Shown: positions 41,226 through 48,677, numbered from the stretch's first letter. The stretch: 64,000 nt of DNA from Elusimicrobiota bacterium (GCA_016180815.1 JACPAN010000005.1:62001-126000), one strand, 5' to 3'. Notes: generated by a model from the sequence alone, not told the origin. Program-made: numbers and translations.

Positions 41226-42092
41226 TTAGAAATCGAACATTTTTTTAATGCTGGCTTCGACCAAGAATAAGCCGGAGTCCGGTTTGGGTTTGAGCGTCGA
41301 ATAAATATCAACACCGTACACCGCATGGCCGAGGTAAGGGATGAAATTGGCCAACTCGGATTCCGAAGCGCGCACCGTCAGCCAGCGCTGGAAAATGATT
41401 TTCGGTTTTTTATTGACCTCGATGTCCGCCGAAAACTTTTTGAGTTGAGCATAGCCGGGCACGTCCGCGCTCTGCGGCGCCGGTGAACGCGGCAAGAGGA
41501 TGAATTTTCCTGTCAGCGGGCTGGAAAAGCGCCCGTCTTTGTTGCGATCGACCAGCCCGACTTGCCGCAGTTTCTCGATTGCTTTGGCGATTTGAGCTTC
41601 AGGGAATCCCAGAATCTGCTTAAGACGCTGCGTATCCCAAGGCTCGTAATCATTGACCATCACTTCATAAATCCAAAACGTCAGAGCGGAGCTTCTGATC
41701 ACGTCAGCTTGCTTTTGCGTCAGGTTTACTTTTTTCACATCCACGGCCTGTTTCAACGCTTGCTGCATCGGCCCCGCGCCGGCAGGCGCGCTTGCGGATT
41801 GAAAAGCCGGCAAGAGGATAGAGTGCAAGATTTCCTTGCCCCAGAGGGATTCAAGATAAGCCAGCGTGAAATCCCTTAGCTTGCCGAGATCGGCTTTAAG
41901 CCTGAGCATCTGGGTCAGGGCGATGAGCGTTTTGGGCAGGGGGAGAGATTTGGCTTTTTCGAAATTTAAATATTGGTTGTAGCTGAACCCGAAAACCTGC
42001 CTCCCTCCGTTGGCTTTGTAAAACCGGGCCGCCGCGGTGTAGCCTTCTTCTTCCCGAAGTCGCGCGAGGCATTTAGCGAATTTGTCATTCAT
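41226..42092 (-). CDS. TIGR02147-like DNA-binding regulator B
   Basis: 288 residues, paralogue of the 38365-39231 product. Matching stretches include NGGRQVFGFSYNQYLNFEKA (against NGGYEIFGFTYNEYLNFETE), KSLPLPKTLIALTQML, VNLTQKQADVIRSSALTFWI, the winged helix TQRLKQILGFPEAQIAKAIE and the end PDSGLFLVEASIKKMFDF. It is divergent from cassette B across a control region that aligns without gaps to that of regulator A. It is convergent with the last gene of cassette A. Confidence 0.82.
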   Translation of the reverse strand: MNDKFAKCLARLREEEGYTAAARFYKANGGRQVFGFSYNQYLNFEKAKSLPLPKTLIALTQMLRLKADLGKLRDFTLAYLESLWGKEILHSILLPAFQSASAPAGAGPMQQALKQAVDVKKVNLTQKQADVIRSSALTFWIYEVMVNDYEPWDTQRLKQILGFPEAQIAKAIEKLRQVGLVDRNKDGRFSSPLTGKFILLPRSPAPQSADVPGYAQLKKFSADIEVNKKPKIIFQRWLTVRASESELANFIPYLGHAVYGVDIYSTLKPKPDSGLFLVEASIKKMFDF

Positions 42093-42121
42093 CGTATTTC
42101 AAGTCTAACCCCAAAAGAAAG

Positions 42122-42137
42122 TGAAATCATCATTTAA
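42122..42137. promoter_or_regulatory. imperfect dyad in the divergent control region of cassette B
   Basis: TGAAATCATCATTTAA corresponds, at an offset of exactly 2861 bp, to the perfect palindrome TTAAATCTAGATTTAA of cassette A. The arms are conserved and only the centre and one outer base differ. Confidence 0.6.
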
Positions 42138-42169
42138 CTTTTTTAACCGCCCACCCCATCCAGGTTTGT

Positions 42170-42223
42170 GGAACTTTTTACCGGTTGGACCCTAGGTGAT
42201 AGACGCTTTCTCATCTTTAATAT
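42170..42223 (+). promoter_or_regulatory. conserved promoter block of cassette B
   Basis: GGAACTTTTT, GACCCTAGG and TCTTTAATAT are spaced identically to the cassette A block. The GTG equivalent to the cassette A start (42229) is present and in frame with the ATG at 42253, but here an AAGGAGG Shine-Dalgarno has placed a second start downstream. Confidence 0.6.
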
Positions 42224-42252
42224 CTCTAGTGATTTGCCTAAGGAGGATAAAG

Positions 42253-42762
42253 ATGAAACAGATGAAGCCTGTAATTTGCTTTTGCGCCGTCGTGTTTGGT
42301 TTGGCTATCTCATGCGCGCAAGCGGCGCCGGGAGCGCCGGCCGGAGGGGATGAAGAGAGGGAGGCCGCCGGCCTAGCGGCTCATTTCGGCGAAGGCAGGC
42401 AAGCCGGCTCCTCGGCAAACCCATTTAACCTTCAAGCCGCATCACTTACTGCCGGCAAAGCGTCTGGGAATATGGCGGCATTGCCCAGAACCGGTGTATT
42501 GCCCTACCCGACCTATTACGATATGAAAAATATGCGAGTGGCCGCCCTACGGGCCGATGCCAAGGAGAAACTGATCTTGTCCATTGGAAGCGCCGTGGTT
42601 GGCTTCGCGGCGATCTGTGTGGCGGCTTTCTCCAGTATACCTGGGACGGTGGCGGCTATGGTTGCCGTGTTGGGCGCTGTGGCATTGCTCTGGGGCGTAA
42701 TCTTTGGCGTGACGGCCTACCGGCGTTATATAGCCGCTAATCTGATAACGAGTTGGTTATGA
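42253..42762 (+). CDS. cassette B protein 1: exported, C-terminal double membrane segment
   Basis: 169 residues. The ATG has AAGGAGG seven bases upstream; an in-frame GTG at 42229 is a possible leaderless start. The signal peptide KPVICFCAVVFGLAISCAQA is followed by APGAPAGGD, a polar region, and two membrane segments (KLILSIGSAVVGFAAICVAA; AAMVAVLGAVALLWGVIFG). The signal-cleavage region is shared with the next protein down to identical DNA. Its stop overlaps the next start (ATGA). Function unknown. Confidence 0.75.
   Translation: MKQMKPVICFCAVVFGLAISCAQAAPGAPAGGDEEREAAGLAAHFGEGRQAGSSANPFNLQAASLTAGKASGNMAALPRTGVLPYPTYYDMKNMRVAALRADAKEKLILSIGSAVVGFAAICVAAFSSIPGTVAAMVAVLGAVALLWGVIFGVTAYRRYIAANLITSWL
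42314..42344 (+). repeat. 31-bp exact repeat, copy 1 (encodes AQAAPGAPAG)
   Basis: Identical to 42805-42835, and in the same reading frame at the signal-peptide cleavage site of two adjacent genes, 491 bp apart. Confidence 0.9.
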
Positions 42763-43436
42763 AAAAAATTGTTGTTTCAGCTTTGTTGATTTTGACTATC
42801 TCTCGCGCGCAAGCGGCGCCGGGAGCGCCGGCCGGGGGTGATTCTTGGGAGAAAGAATCAGCGAGTTTATCTCAGACGTTTCATGGTTTCAAAGAAGGTC
42901 CGCGGGGCGCCCAACCTGTTAGGGTGGCCAATGTTGATTATGGGGTCGAAGTCGAAATGGAAGAGCAGGCCGCGCGCGCAACCGATCCGGAAACGAAGAA
43001 ACGACACCTGGAAGCCCTTCAAAGATTCCGGGCCATGAGAGGCAGGCCGCCTTTAAGCGTTCCTTGGAAAGCCGCTTATTTTAATGACCTTTATGGCTGC
43101 GGTGATTGGTGGACGAATCCTTCTGAACAAGAGAGGTTGAAGTCTTTCAATTGTTCGGTTTGGCAACCCGCGAAACCCTTGGTGAGCCCCGATGAAAACG
43201 GTGCAATGCGTGCAGGGGTATCTGCGCGAAATATCGTCTTGTCCCCTTATACCCTCGTCGCTACTGTCTATAACACCATACGGTGGCAGGTAAGAAGAGT
43301 CAGCGGCCCGCTTAAAGTTGTGACCGGGTTGTTCGGATTTCTTGAGGGAATCATTCTGGGCGTGGCGTTTATGGCGGCGGCCTTGGTAGCCGGACTTATG
43401 GGGCTAGTTATCGGCGCCTCGTCGGGCCGTTGGTAA
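42759..43436 (+). CDS. cassette B protein 2: exported, C-terminal membrane domain; paralogue of 40100-40627
   Basis: 225 residues from the ATG overlapping the previous stop. The signal peptide KKIVVSALLILTISRAQA is followed by the same APGAPAGGD as the preceding protein. A polar region with AYFNDLYGCGDWWTNPSEQE and the single Cys of FNCSVWQ precedes ARNIVLSPYTLVATVYNTIR and a glycine-rich membrane pair ending GASSGRW. The C-terminal third is homologous to cassette A protein 3. Unknown family. Confidence 0.78.
   Translation: MKKIVVSALLILTISRAQAAPGAPAGGDSWEKESASLSQTFHGFKEGPRGAQPVRVANVDYGVEVEMEEQAARATDPETKKRHLEALQRFRAMRGRPPLSVPWKAAYFNDLYGCGDWWTNPSEQERLKSFNCSVWQPAKPLVSPDENGAMRAGVSARNIVLSPYTLVATVYNTIRWQVRRVSGPLKVVTGLFGFLEGIILGVAFMAAALVAGLMGLVIGASSGRW
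42805..42835 (+). repeat. 31-bp exact repeat, copy 2
   Basis: Exact copy of 42314-42344 in the next gene, same frame. No synonymous change has accumulated, unlike the rest of the two genes, which are unrelated in sequence. Confidence 0.9.
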
Positions 43437-43505
43437 ATGCGCATGAAACTTGTGCCGAATCATTGTCCCTCCTGGACGGACGACTGGCGATATAAATGGG
43501 GATAA
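43437..43505 (+). CDS. possible 22-residue tryptophan-rich peptide
   Basis: An ATG directly abutting the previous stop codon (TAAATG) opens 22 codons: a basic start, MRMKLVPNHC, then PSWTDDWRYKWG with three Trp. It ends four bases before the next gene's start region. No clear Shine-Dalgarno is present, though stop-start adjacency could permit reinitiation. It may also be a remnant. Confidence 0.35.
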   Translation: MRMKLVPNHCPSWTDDWRYKWG

Positions 43506-43509
43506 CTAA

Positions 43510-43983
43510 ATGAAAATAAAAATTCAAATCGCACTAATCTCAGTTTTGATTACAGGGGAATTTGCTTTATCCCATGCGGGTCAAAATGATGACTTGGCCG
43601 CAGAAGCACAAGGCCGTTTTGACGGCGCCCAAACGCCTACGGATGAGCGCATTTACACTACGCGCGAGGTGCCTTTGGAGCAGGCCTATGATTACGTGCC
43701 CTTTTGCCGGGGTCTTAAAGCCCCTGCCCCTGCCGAAGGCCCCTCTCTTCAAGAAAGAAAACAGGCAGCGGCTCGCCGCGGGGCTAGGACGGGCCGCTAC
43801 GTTGGGCAAGGGGCCGGCTATATCCTGGGCTTTGCTATCCCCATGACGCTCGGTCTAACCGGAACTCTGTCAGGATTTTGGGTTTACGCCGGTGTCATGA
43901 TGGGCCTTTTCGCCATCGGCCCCATTCTAGGCGCCGCCATGGGTTGGACACTCGGCCGGCTGATCGGCTACTTAAAAACTTAA
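43510..43983 (+). CDS. cassette B protein 3: exported, glycine-rich membrane pair
   Basis: 157 residues. Signal peptide KIKIQIALISVLITGEFALS, a polar region with one Cys (YDYVPFCRGL), a basic stretch RKQAAARRGARTGRYVGQ, then two membrane segments (GYILGFAIPMTLGLTGTLSG; AGVMMGLFAIGPILGAAMGW). The layout matches its neighbours. GGGGATAA before the ATG gives a modest ribosome-binding site. Function unknown. Confidence 0.72.
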   Translation: MKIKIQIALISVLITGEFALSHAGQNDDLAAEAQGRFDGAQTPTDERIYTTREVPLEQAYDYVPFCRGLKAPAPAEGPSLQERKQAAARRGARTGRYVGQGAGYILGFAIPMTLGLTGTLSGFWVYAGVMMGLFAIGPILGAAMGWTLGRLIGYLKT

Positions 43984-43999
43984 AAGGAGACGGGTCATC

Positions 44000-44914
44000 A
44001 TGCAAAAAATAACATTTTTAATTTTGTGCTCTGTTATTGGCTTTAGTTCTCCAACAGCATCCGCCGAATCAATCAAGAGGGCTCGAAACCACCCGGTTTT
44101 ACGCCGCCGGCAGCCATCCCAAACGCCTCCTCTTACCCTGTATCATGCCTGCCGCGTGTATTGGCCAAGAGGCTATGTGTTTACACAACATCCTTCTTCA
44201 AATGGGTCCTACCATAATCTCTGTTTTGGAAGTCATGCGCCAAGCTTTTGGAAACGCTGGGAAAAAACAACAATGAATCTGATCATGCCGATTCAACTCT
44301 GCGCAGTAAATGACCGGTTCAAGGGCTGTCCTACATGCACCATGGTCGATGCCCACTCCATAGATTCAATGCTGCGGGAACACCTGACTTTTATGCGCAC
44401 CGGTTTCCGGGAGCTAGCAGACTCTCTTGATCGTTATGTTGGCTCTGCCAAAAATGAGGGCCATTGGAATCACCGTCATTATGAAATGTTTGAGAAATTT
44501 AACAAGGCGTTTCTTTACGAAATGAGCAAGTTGAAGCTTTATCAAACGTGGGATTCTGAACTGGTTGCCAACCAATTGGCCCAGCATGCCAAATTATCCA
44601 AATCAATTGATTATGCAGTTAAAACATGTCAACTGGAATTTCCAGCGTATGACATCCGGACTCAATCTTATTCCACCAAGGTCAATGCTCAGTGCCATTC
44701 TCCCGTATCGAAGTGCCTCTATGAGCAAGCAAATGGGTCACTTTTTCAAGGTAAAGCTTCCGGCAAAAACTGTGTTATGGAACGTGCGCTTGATCTGGCC
44801 GACGAGCAACTTCAAACTGATCTTAAAAAGCTTATGGAAATGAACAACTCCGGCCAAAAAATCTTTAGTCACTTATGGCTGGAATCCGGGCCCCTGCCGG
44901 ATGCCGTGCCCTAA
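44000..44914 (+). CDS. cassette B protein 4: secreted, cysteine-rich, no membrane segment
   Basis: 304 residues. The signal peptide is KITFLILCSVIGFSSPTASA. The mature part has about nine cysteines, including LCAVNDRFKGCPTCTMVDAH and NAQCHSPVSKCLYEQANG, and a charged helical middle. It is the only member of the string without a C-terminal membrane domain, so it may be the soluble partner or effector. AAAAGGAG lies ahead of the ATG. I do not recognise the family. Codon use is more AT-rich than in the neighbouring genes. Confidence 0.7.
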   Translation: MQKITFLILCSVIGFSSPTASAESIKRARNHPVLRRRQPSQTPPLTLYHACRVYWPRGYVFTQHPSSNGSYHNLCFGSHAPSFWKRWEKTTMNLIMPIQLCAVNDRFKGCPTCTMVDAHSIDSMLREHLTFMRTGFRELADSLDRYVGSAKNEGHWNHRHYEMFEKFNKAFLYEMSKLKLYQTWDSELVANQLAQHAKLSKSIDYAVKTCQLEFPAYDIRTQSYSTKVNAQCHSPVSKCLYEQANGSLFQGKASGKNCVMERALDLADEQLQTDLKKLMEMNNSGQKIFSHLWLESGPLPDAVP

Positions 44915-44937
44915 GCGCCGAAAGAATTTTAATTTAA

Positions 44938-45051
44938 AACATCGACAATCTCCAAGGTTCCGAACGCATCCTCGATAGCGAAGTCGAACAAGCCGCGGAT
45001 GATTGTTTGCTTGTGTTTGAGCAAGTCGTGGCTGAATCTCAAAAGCAATAG
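44938..45051 (+). pseudogene. possible C-terminal gene remnant
   Basis: A 37-codon stop-to-stop frame without any usable start reads like coding sequence: IDNLQGSERILDSEVEQAAD then DCLLVFEQVVAESQKQ. It is acidic and helical with no low-complexity bias. It sits between cassette B proteins 4 and 5. It may be the tail of a deleted cassette member. Short length makes this weak. Confidence 0.3.
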
Positions 45052-45071
45052 CGAAAAAAAATGCGGGGACA

Positions 45072-45695
45072 ATGAAAAAATTAAAAACGATGGCGGTCGT
45101 TTTGAGCGGTTTTTTGTCCGGGGTGACTCCTCTTGTTGCCGATCAACAGGATTTAATAAGCGGTTGGCAGCATTTGGGGATGATTAATGACGGTGCCCGG
45201 ACATCCGGCCGCGTAACGAAGAAACGTCCGGTTCCGGTGGAGAAGCAATATTTGCCGGAGTTATCTTTTTCCACGGCTTCCAGACTCCCGATGCAACGCG
45301 TTTTTATCAGCCAAAAGGCGGGCGAGATAGCTGGAGGGATTACGGTCGGCGCCGCGCTTTTGGGTATTCCTTCTTATTATCTTAGCCGGTGGTGGACGAG
45401 GGGGGCCCAGAGATTCATCGGAACTGCCGGGGTTGTTGTCGGTGGATCCGGCGGCTTGATTGGATCGGCGACACAGGGGGCAATGATGAAGAAGCATGGC
45501 CAGGGAATCAGTTTATTGGTTTCGTCGTTGGGCGCCGCCGTGGGAGTTGGGTTTGCATCCGGCTTGGCCGATATCGCATACACGCGTTCATCAACAACAT
45601 TTTTTGAAACGGCAAGCTGGATGGCTTTTTCCGGCGGTGTTGCCGGCATCGCCGGCGCCGGCGCCGTTCTTCTCGTTAGATATTTTTCGAATTAA
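45072..45695 (+). CDS. cassette B protein 5: exported, four glycine-rich membrane segments
   Basis: 207 residues. Signal peptide KKLKTMAVVLSGFLSGVTPL, a polar basic region (ARTSGRVTKKRPVPVEKQYL), then four Gly/Ala-rich hydrophobic segments (GEIAGGITVGAALLGIPSYY; FIGTAGVVVGGSGGLIGSAT; ISLLVSSLGAAVGVGFASGL; AFSGGVAGIAGAGAVLLVRY). The density of GxxxG motifs suggests close helix packing, as in pore-forming or channel proteins. It is the last gene of cassette B, convergent with the PorV-like gene. Function unknown. Confidence 0.72.
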   Translation: MKKLKTMAVVLSGFLSGVTPLVADQQDLISGWQHLGMINDGARTSGRVTKKRPVPVEKQYLPELSFSTASRLPMQRVFISQKAGEIAGGITVGAALLGIPSYYLSRWWTRGAQRFIGTAGVVVGGSGGLIGSATQGAMMKKHGQGISLLVSSLGAAVGVGFASGLADIAYTRSSTTFFETASWMAFSGGVAGIAGAGAVLLVRYFSN

Positions 45696-45727
45696 AATTT
45701 GACAATTTGCGTTTAGCGAACGGCAGG

Positions 45728-46717
45728 TTAGAACGCCATACTTAGGCCGACTCTAGGAAAAAATCCCAAATCGCCGAACGGGGCCAGGGCCGCGTCGATG
45801 GTGAGGCCGCCCAGGTATAAACCCAGGCCGAAGGAGAGTTTTCCCGTAAAGCTTTCCGTTTTATTTTTTGAATTGACCCCTACGCGCACGGCCAGGCCGC
45901 TTTCCGGATCTCCGCCGTCTGCCAACGGTTCGTTGTTGAAGGCGAGTTTCCACTCCATGGAGGCCGCGCCGTAAGCCGTTTGATCCACGGGCGCGATCAC
46001 ATCCAAGGCCAAAAAAGCCATCTCGCCCATTTTGTAGCCCATTTGCGCTTGGCCTTTCAGAGGAAGGGCGACGCTGCGGCTGCCCCATTTCACCGGCGGT
46101 CCGATATTAACGGCCGCCAGAGAGAAAGAGAGATTGGGATCGGCGAAGCGCCCGTAGGGGATATTCATGCCTAAGTTGGCGGCCATGCCTTGCCCGGAGA
46201 TGCCCGGCCCGATTTTAGATTGCAGGAAGGAAAGGCCCGCGCCCCAGCGAACGGGTTGCGGTCCACCGGCCACAGTCAAGCCGACCGCCATATCCGCGGG
46301 GCGGAATTCCCCGGTTTTATTGCCTAAAACGTCATAGAGGCCCAACGAGGGCTGAAGGACTTCATGCACGGCCAAGACGATTTTTTTTGAGCCGACGGGA
46401 TGGCCGTAAAGCGCATTGGCCTGGATAATGCCTTCGGGCAAAAATCCGCTGCCTAAAGCGAAGTTGCTGGCATCGGGGGCGCCCAAATAAGAAGCCGGCA
46501 TTTGAAGGCCGGCCAGAGGATCGGCCTGCGATGGATTGAGCGTCTCAGCCAACGCCGCGCTTCGCGGCGAGGCGGAGAGCTTCAAGAAACTAGCCGCGGT
46601 CGTTCCTTTGGCCTTGTTGCTGAAAGCGCCTTCCGGCAGGAATCCAGCGTCTAGAAAAGACGTAAAAAAGGTGATGAGTGTGGTCAACGTGAAAATGACG
46701 AAAAACCGGGTAGTCAA
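45728..46717 (-). CDS. PorV/PorQ-like outer-membrane beta-barrel protein
   Basis: 329 residues from a TTG. Signal sequence, then TAASFLKLSASPRSAALAET, which parallels the AxFLxIGxGARAxGMGxA opening of PorV/PorQ (UPF0164-like) barrels. The rest alternates strands (GAGLSFLQSKIGPGISGQGM; VRVGVNSKNKTESFTGKLSF) and ends in an aromatic residue (FFPRVGLSMAF), typical of BAM substrates. Its role may be a barrel of a secretion pathway. It starts 33 bases from hisC on the other strand. Confidence 0.75.
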   Translation of the reverse strand: MTTRFFVIFTLTTLITFFTSFLDAGFLPEGAFSNKAKGTTAASFLKLSASPRSAALAETLNPSQADPLAGLQMPASYLGAPDASNFALGSGFLPEGIIQANALYGHPVGSKKIVLAVHEVLQPSLGLYDVLGNKTGEFRPADMAVGLTVAGGPQPVRWGAGLSFLQSKIGPGISGQGMAANLGMNIPYGRFADPNLSFSLAAVNIGPPVKWGSRSVALPLKGQAQMGYKMGEMAFLALDVIAPVDQTAYGAASMEWKLAFNNEPLADGGDPESGLAVRVGVNSKNKTESFTGKLSFGLGLYLGGLTIDAALAPFGDLGFFPRVGLSMAF

Positions 46718-46726
46718 AGCATAAGG

Positions 46727-46739
46727 ATTCTAATAGAAT
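46727..46739. promoter_or_regulatory. symmetric bidirectional -10 element between the PorV-like gene and hisC
   Basis: ATTCTAATAGAAT is a perfect dyad around one A. It reads TAGAAT on the plus strand (46734-46739), ten bases before the hisC ATG. It also reads TAGAAT on the minus strand (46732-46727), nine bases before the PorV-like TTG. Both genes could be transcribed from this one sequence. Confidence 0.6.
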
Positions 46740-46749
46740 TAAGGTAGAG

Positions 46750-47919
46750 ATGTCAGTAACCACCGGCGTCCGCCCAGTTATTTTCGAGCTTGAATCGTAC
46801 GAGCCCGGCAAGCCGCTGCCCGAATTAAAGAGAGAAATTCCTCAACTTGCCCGGCGGACCATCATCAAGCTGGCTTCCAATGAAAACCCTCTCGGCCCTT
46901 CGCCGAAAGCGCTGCGCGCGGCTCGGTCCGCGCTTAAAGAGATGCATCGCTACCCTGAGCCGACCGCTCCTGTTTTGCGCGACAAATTGGCCCGGGTGCA
47001 TCGGGTAAACCCTGAGAATATTCTTGTCGCTTCGGGCGCTGATGAAGCGCTGAGGCTTGTCGTTGAAACGCTCTTGGACCCCTGCGATTCTGCCGTCATC
47101 AGCCAGTACGCTTTTTCACGCTTTCGCCAGCACGTGCGCTTGATGGGCGCCGGCGTGACCCAGGTGCCGATGAAGGATTTTCGCCACGACCTGCCGGCGA
47201 TGGCCTTGAAAGCCATGGAGCTTAAAGCCAAGGTGATTTTTGTGGCTAATCCAAATAACCCGACGGGAACGTTTAATACGGAACGCGAATTAAGGGAATT
47301 TTTCGCCGCTTTGCGGCGAGGATCGCCGGCCGGTGGAGAGCCTTGGGTTGTTTTGGACGAGGCCTATCATGACTTCGCCCGCCACGCTTTTGCGTCGCAA
47401 TACCCGGACACGTTGCCCGGCTTTTTTGAGGCTTACCCCAAACTCATCATCCTGAGAACGCTTTCCAAAATCGTGGGCTTGGCGGGCTTGCGGGTCGGCT
47501 ATTTGGCTGGACCGGCGGAGTTTGTGCGCCTTCTCCATCGGGCCCGGCTGATTTTTAACGTCAATATGATCGGCCAAGCCGCGGCTTTGGCGGCGCTTGA
47601 TGATCATGCCCATATTCAACGCACGCTGAAAACGATCAGCCAGGGCCGCCGTTTTTTAACTCAAGAGCTCGGCCGGCTCGGTTTTGACGTTGTTTCACCG
47701 AGCGCCGCCAATTTTTTGTTTGCGCGCATCCCTGCAGGCAATGCCCGCGACCTTTATCGAAGACTCCTGGAGGAAGGAGTCATTATCCGGCCCGTCGGCG
47801 AGCCGGGATTGGAAGCGTTCGTGCGCATCACCGTCGGCACGCCTGCTCAGAATAAAATTTTGATCCGGGCGTTGACGAAAGTTTTATCCGTCAAGGCAAC
47901 GGCGGTTTTAAGCGGATAA
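46750..47919 (+). CDS. hisC: histidinol-phosphate aminotransferase (class I/II PLP enzyme)
   Basis: 389 residues. KLASNENPLGPSPKALRAAR, the PLP-binding Tyr/Asn regions (FVANPNNPTGTF, VVLDEAYHDF) and the Schiff-base Lys in LRTLSKIVGLAGLRVGYLAG are all present and typical of HisC. Its reaction transaminates histidinol phosphate with glutamate. No other his gene is in the window. Its position before cmk recalls the aro/his-cmk-S1 order in many bacteria, so an aromatic amino acid role is also conceivable. AAGGTAGAG precedes the ATG. Confidence 0.9.
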   Translation: MSVTTGVRPVIFELESYEPGKPLPELKREIPQLARRTIIKLASNENPLGPSPKALRAARSALKEMHRYPEPTAPVLRDKLARVHRVNPENILVASGADEALRLVVETLLDPCDSAVISQYAFSRFRQHVRLMGAGVTQVPMKDFRHDLPAMALKAMELKAKVIFVANPNNPTGTFNTERELREFFAALRRGSPAGGEPWVVLDEAYHDFARHAFASQYPDTLPGFFEAYPKLIILRTLSKIVGLAGLRVGYLAGPAEFVRLLHRARLIFNVNMIGQAAALAALDDHAHIQRTLKTISQGRRFLTQELGRLGFDVVSPSAANFLFARIPAGNARDLYRRLLEEGVIIRPVGEPGLEAFVRITVGTPAQNKILIRALTKVLSVKATAVLSG

Positions 47920-47939
47920 AGGACCCTAAGACGGCGGCT

Positions 47940-48677
47940 GTGTCGACCAAAAAAACAACAACTCAAGCTGGAAATTCATTGGCGACCGTCGTGGCCATCG
48001 ACGGTCCCGCGGGCGTCGGCAAATCCACGGTCGCGCGTTTGATCGCCAAGAGGCTTGATTTTTTGTTCGTCAACACCGGAGACATGTACCGGGCGTTGAC
48101 TTGGCGCGCGCTGCGCGACGGCGTCAACATCAGGGATCAGCGCGCCGTTACCCGTTTTTTGAGAAAGCGCATGGATTGGCGTTTTCATGTTCACGACGGA
48201 AGTTTGAAAATCCGCTTGGACGGCAAGGAACTGGGCCGCGAACTGCGCAGCGAACGGGTTTCGCGCTTGACTCCTACCGTGGCTCAGATTCCGGCCGTGC
48301 GCCTCGTGTTGCGCCGGCTCCAGCGCGAATTGGCCTTGAAGGGCTCGGCCGTGCTCGAGGGCCGGGATACCACCACCCATGTGGCCCCGGAAGCCGGCCT
48401 GAGGATTTTTTTGGACGCGCCCGTCGAGGAGCGGGCCAAGAGGCGCTATCATCAGCTCATCGGCGATGGCAAGCGCGTCAAACTCCACGCCATTCAGGAA
48501 GCTGTGCGCATCCGGGATTTAAGGGAGCGCAAGAAAAAAATCATGCCCCGGCGCCTTTCCCCGGGCACGGTGGTTTTAGATACCACGCATTTGACTCTCC
48601 ATGACGTTGCCGATAAAATCATTGAACTCTACCGACACCGAAAACAACGAAACGCGGGTGCCAGAAGAAACTCCTAA
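47940..48677 (+). CDS. cmk: cytidylate kinase
   Basis: 245 residues from a GTG. P-loop VVAIDGPAGVGKSTVARLIA, NMP-binding NTGDMYRALTWRAL, and the catalytic region EGRDTTTHVAPEAGLRIFLD with the following ERAKRRYHQL lid. It phosphorylates CMP/dCMP, complementing the pyr genes upstream. A 15-residue Thr/Lys extension precedes the P-loop segment. The gene overlaps plsC by 77 bases. Confidence 0.94.
   Translation: MSTKKTTTQAGNSLATVVAIDGPAGVGKSTVARLIAKRLDFLFVNTGDMYRALTWRALRDGVNIRDQRAVTRFLRKRMDWRFHVHDGSLKIRLDGKELGRELRSERVSRLTPTVAQIPAVRLVLRRLQRELALKGSAVLEGRDTTTHVAPEAGLRIFLDAPVEERAKRRYHQLIGDGKRVKLHAIQEAVRIRDLRERKKKIMPRRLSPGTVVLDTTHLTLHDVADKIIELYRHRKQRNAGARRNS

Noticed and set aside
38365-45695. Prophage or integrated element interpretation of the cassette region
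   Set aside because: No integrase, transposase, terminase or capsid gene and no tRNA-borne attachment repeat is visible; the proteins carry Sec signals instead.
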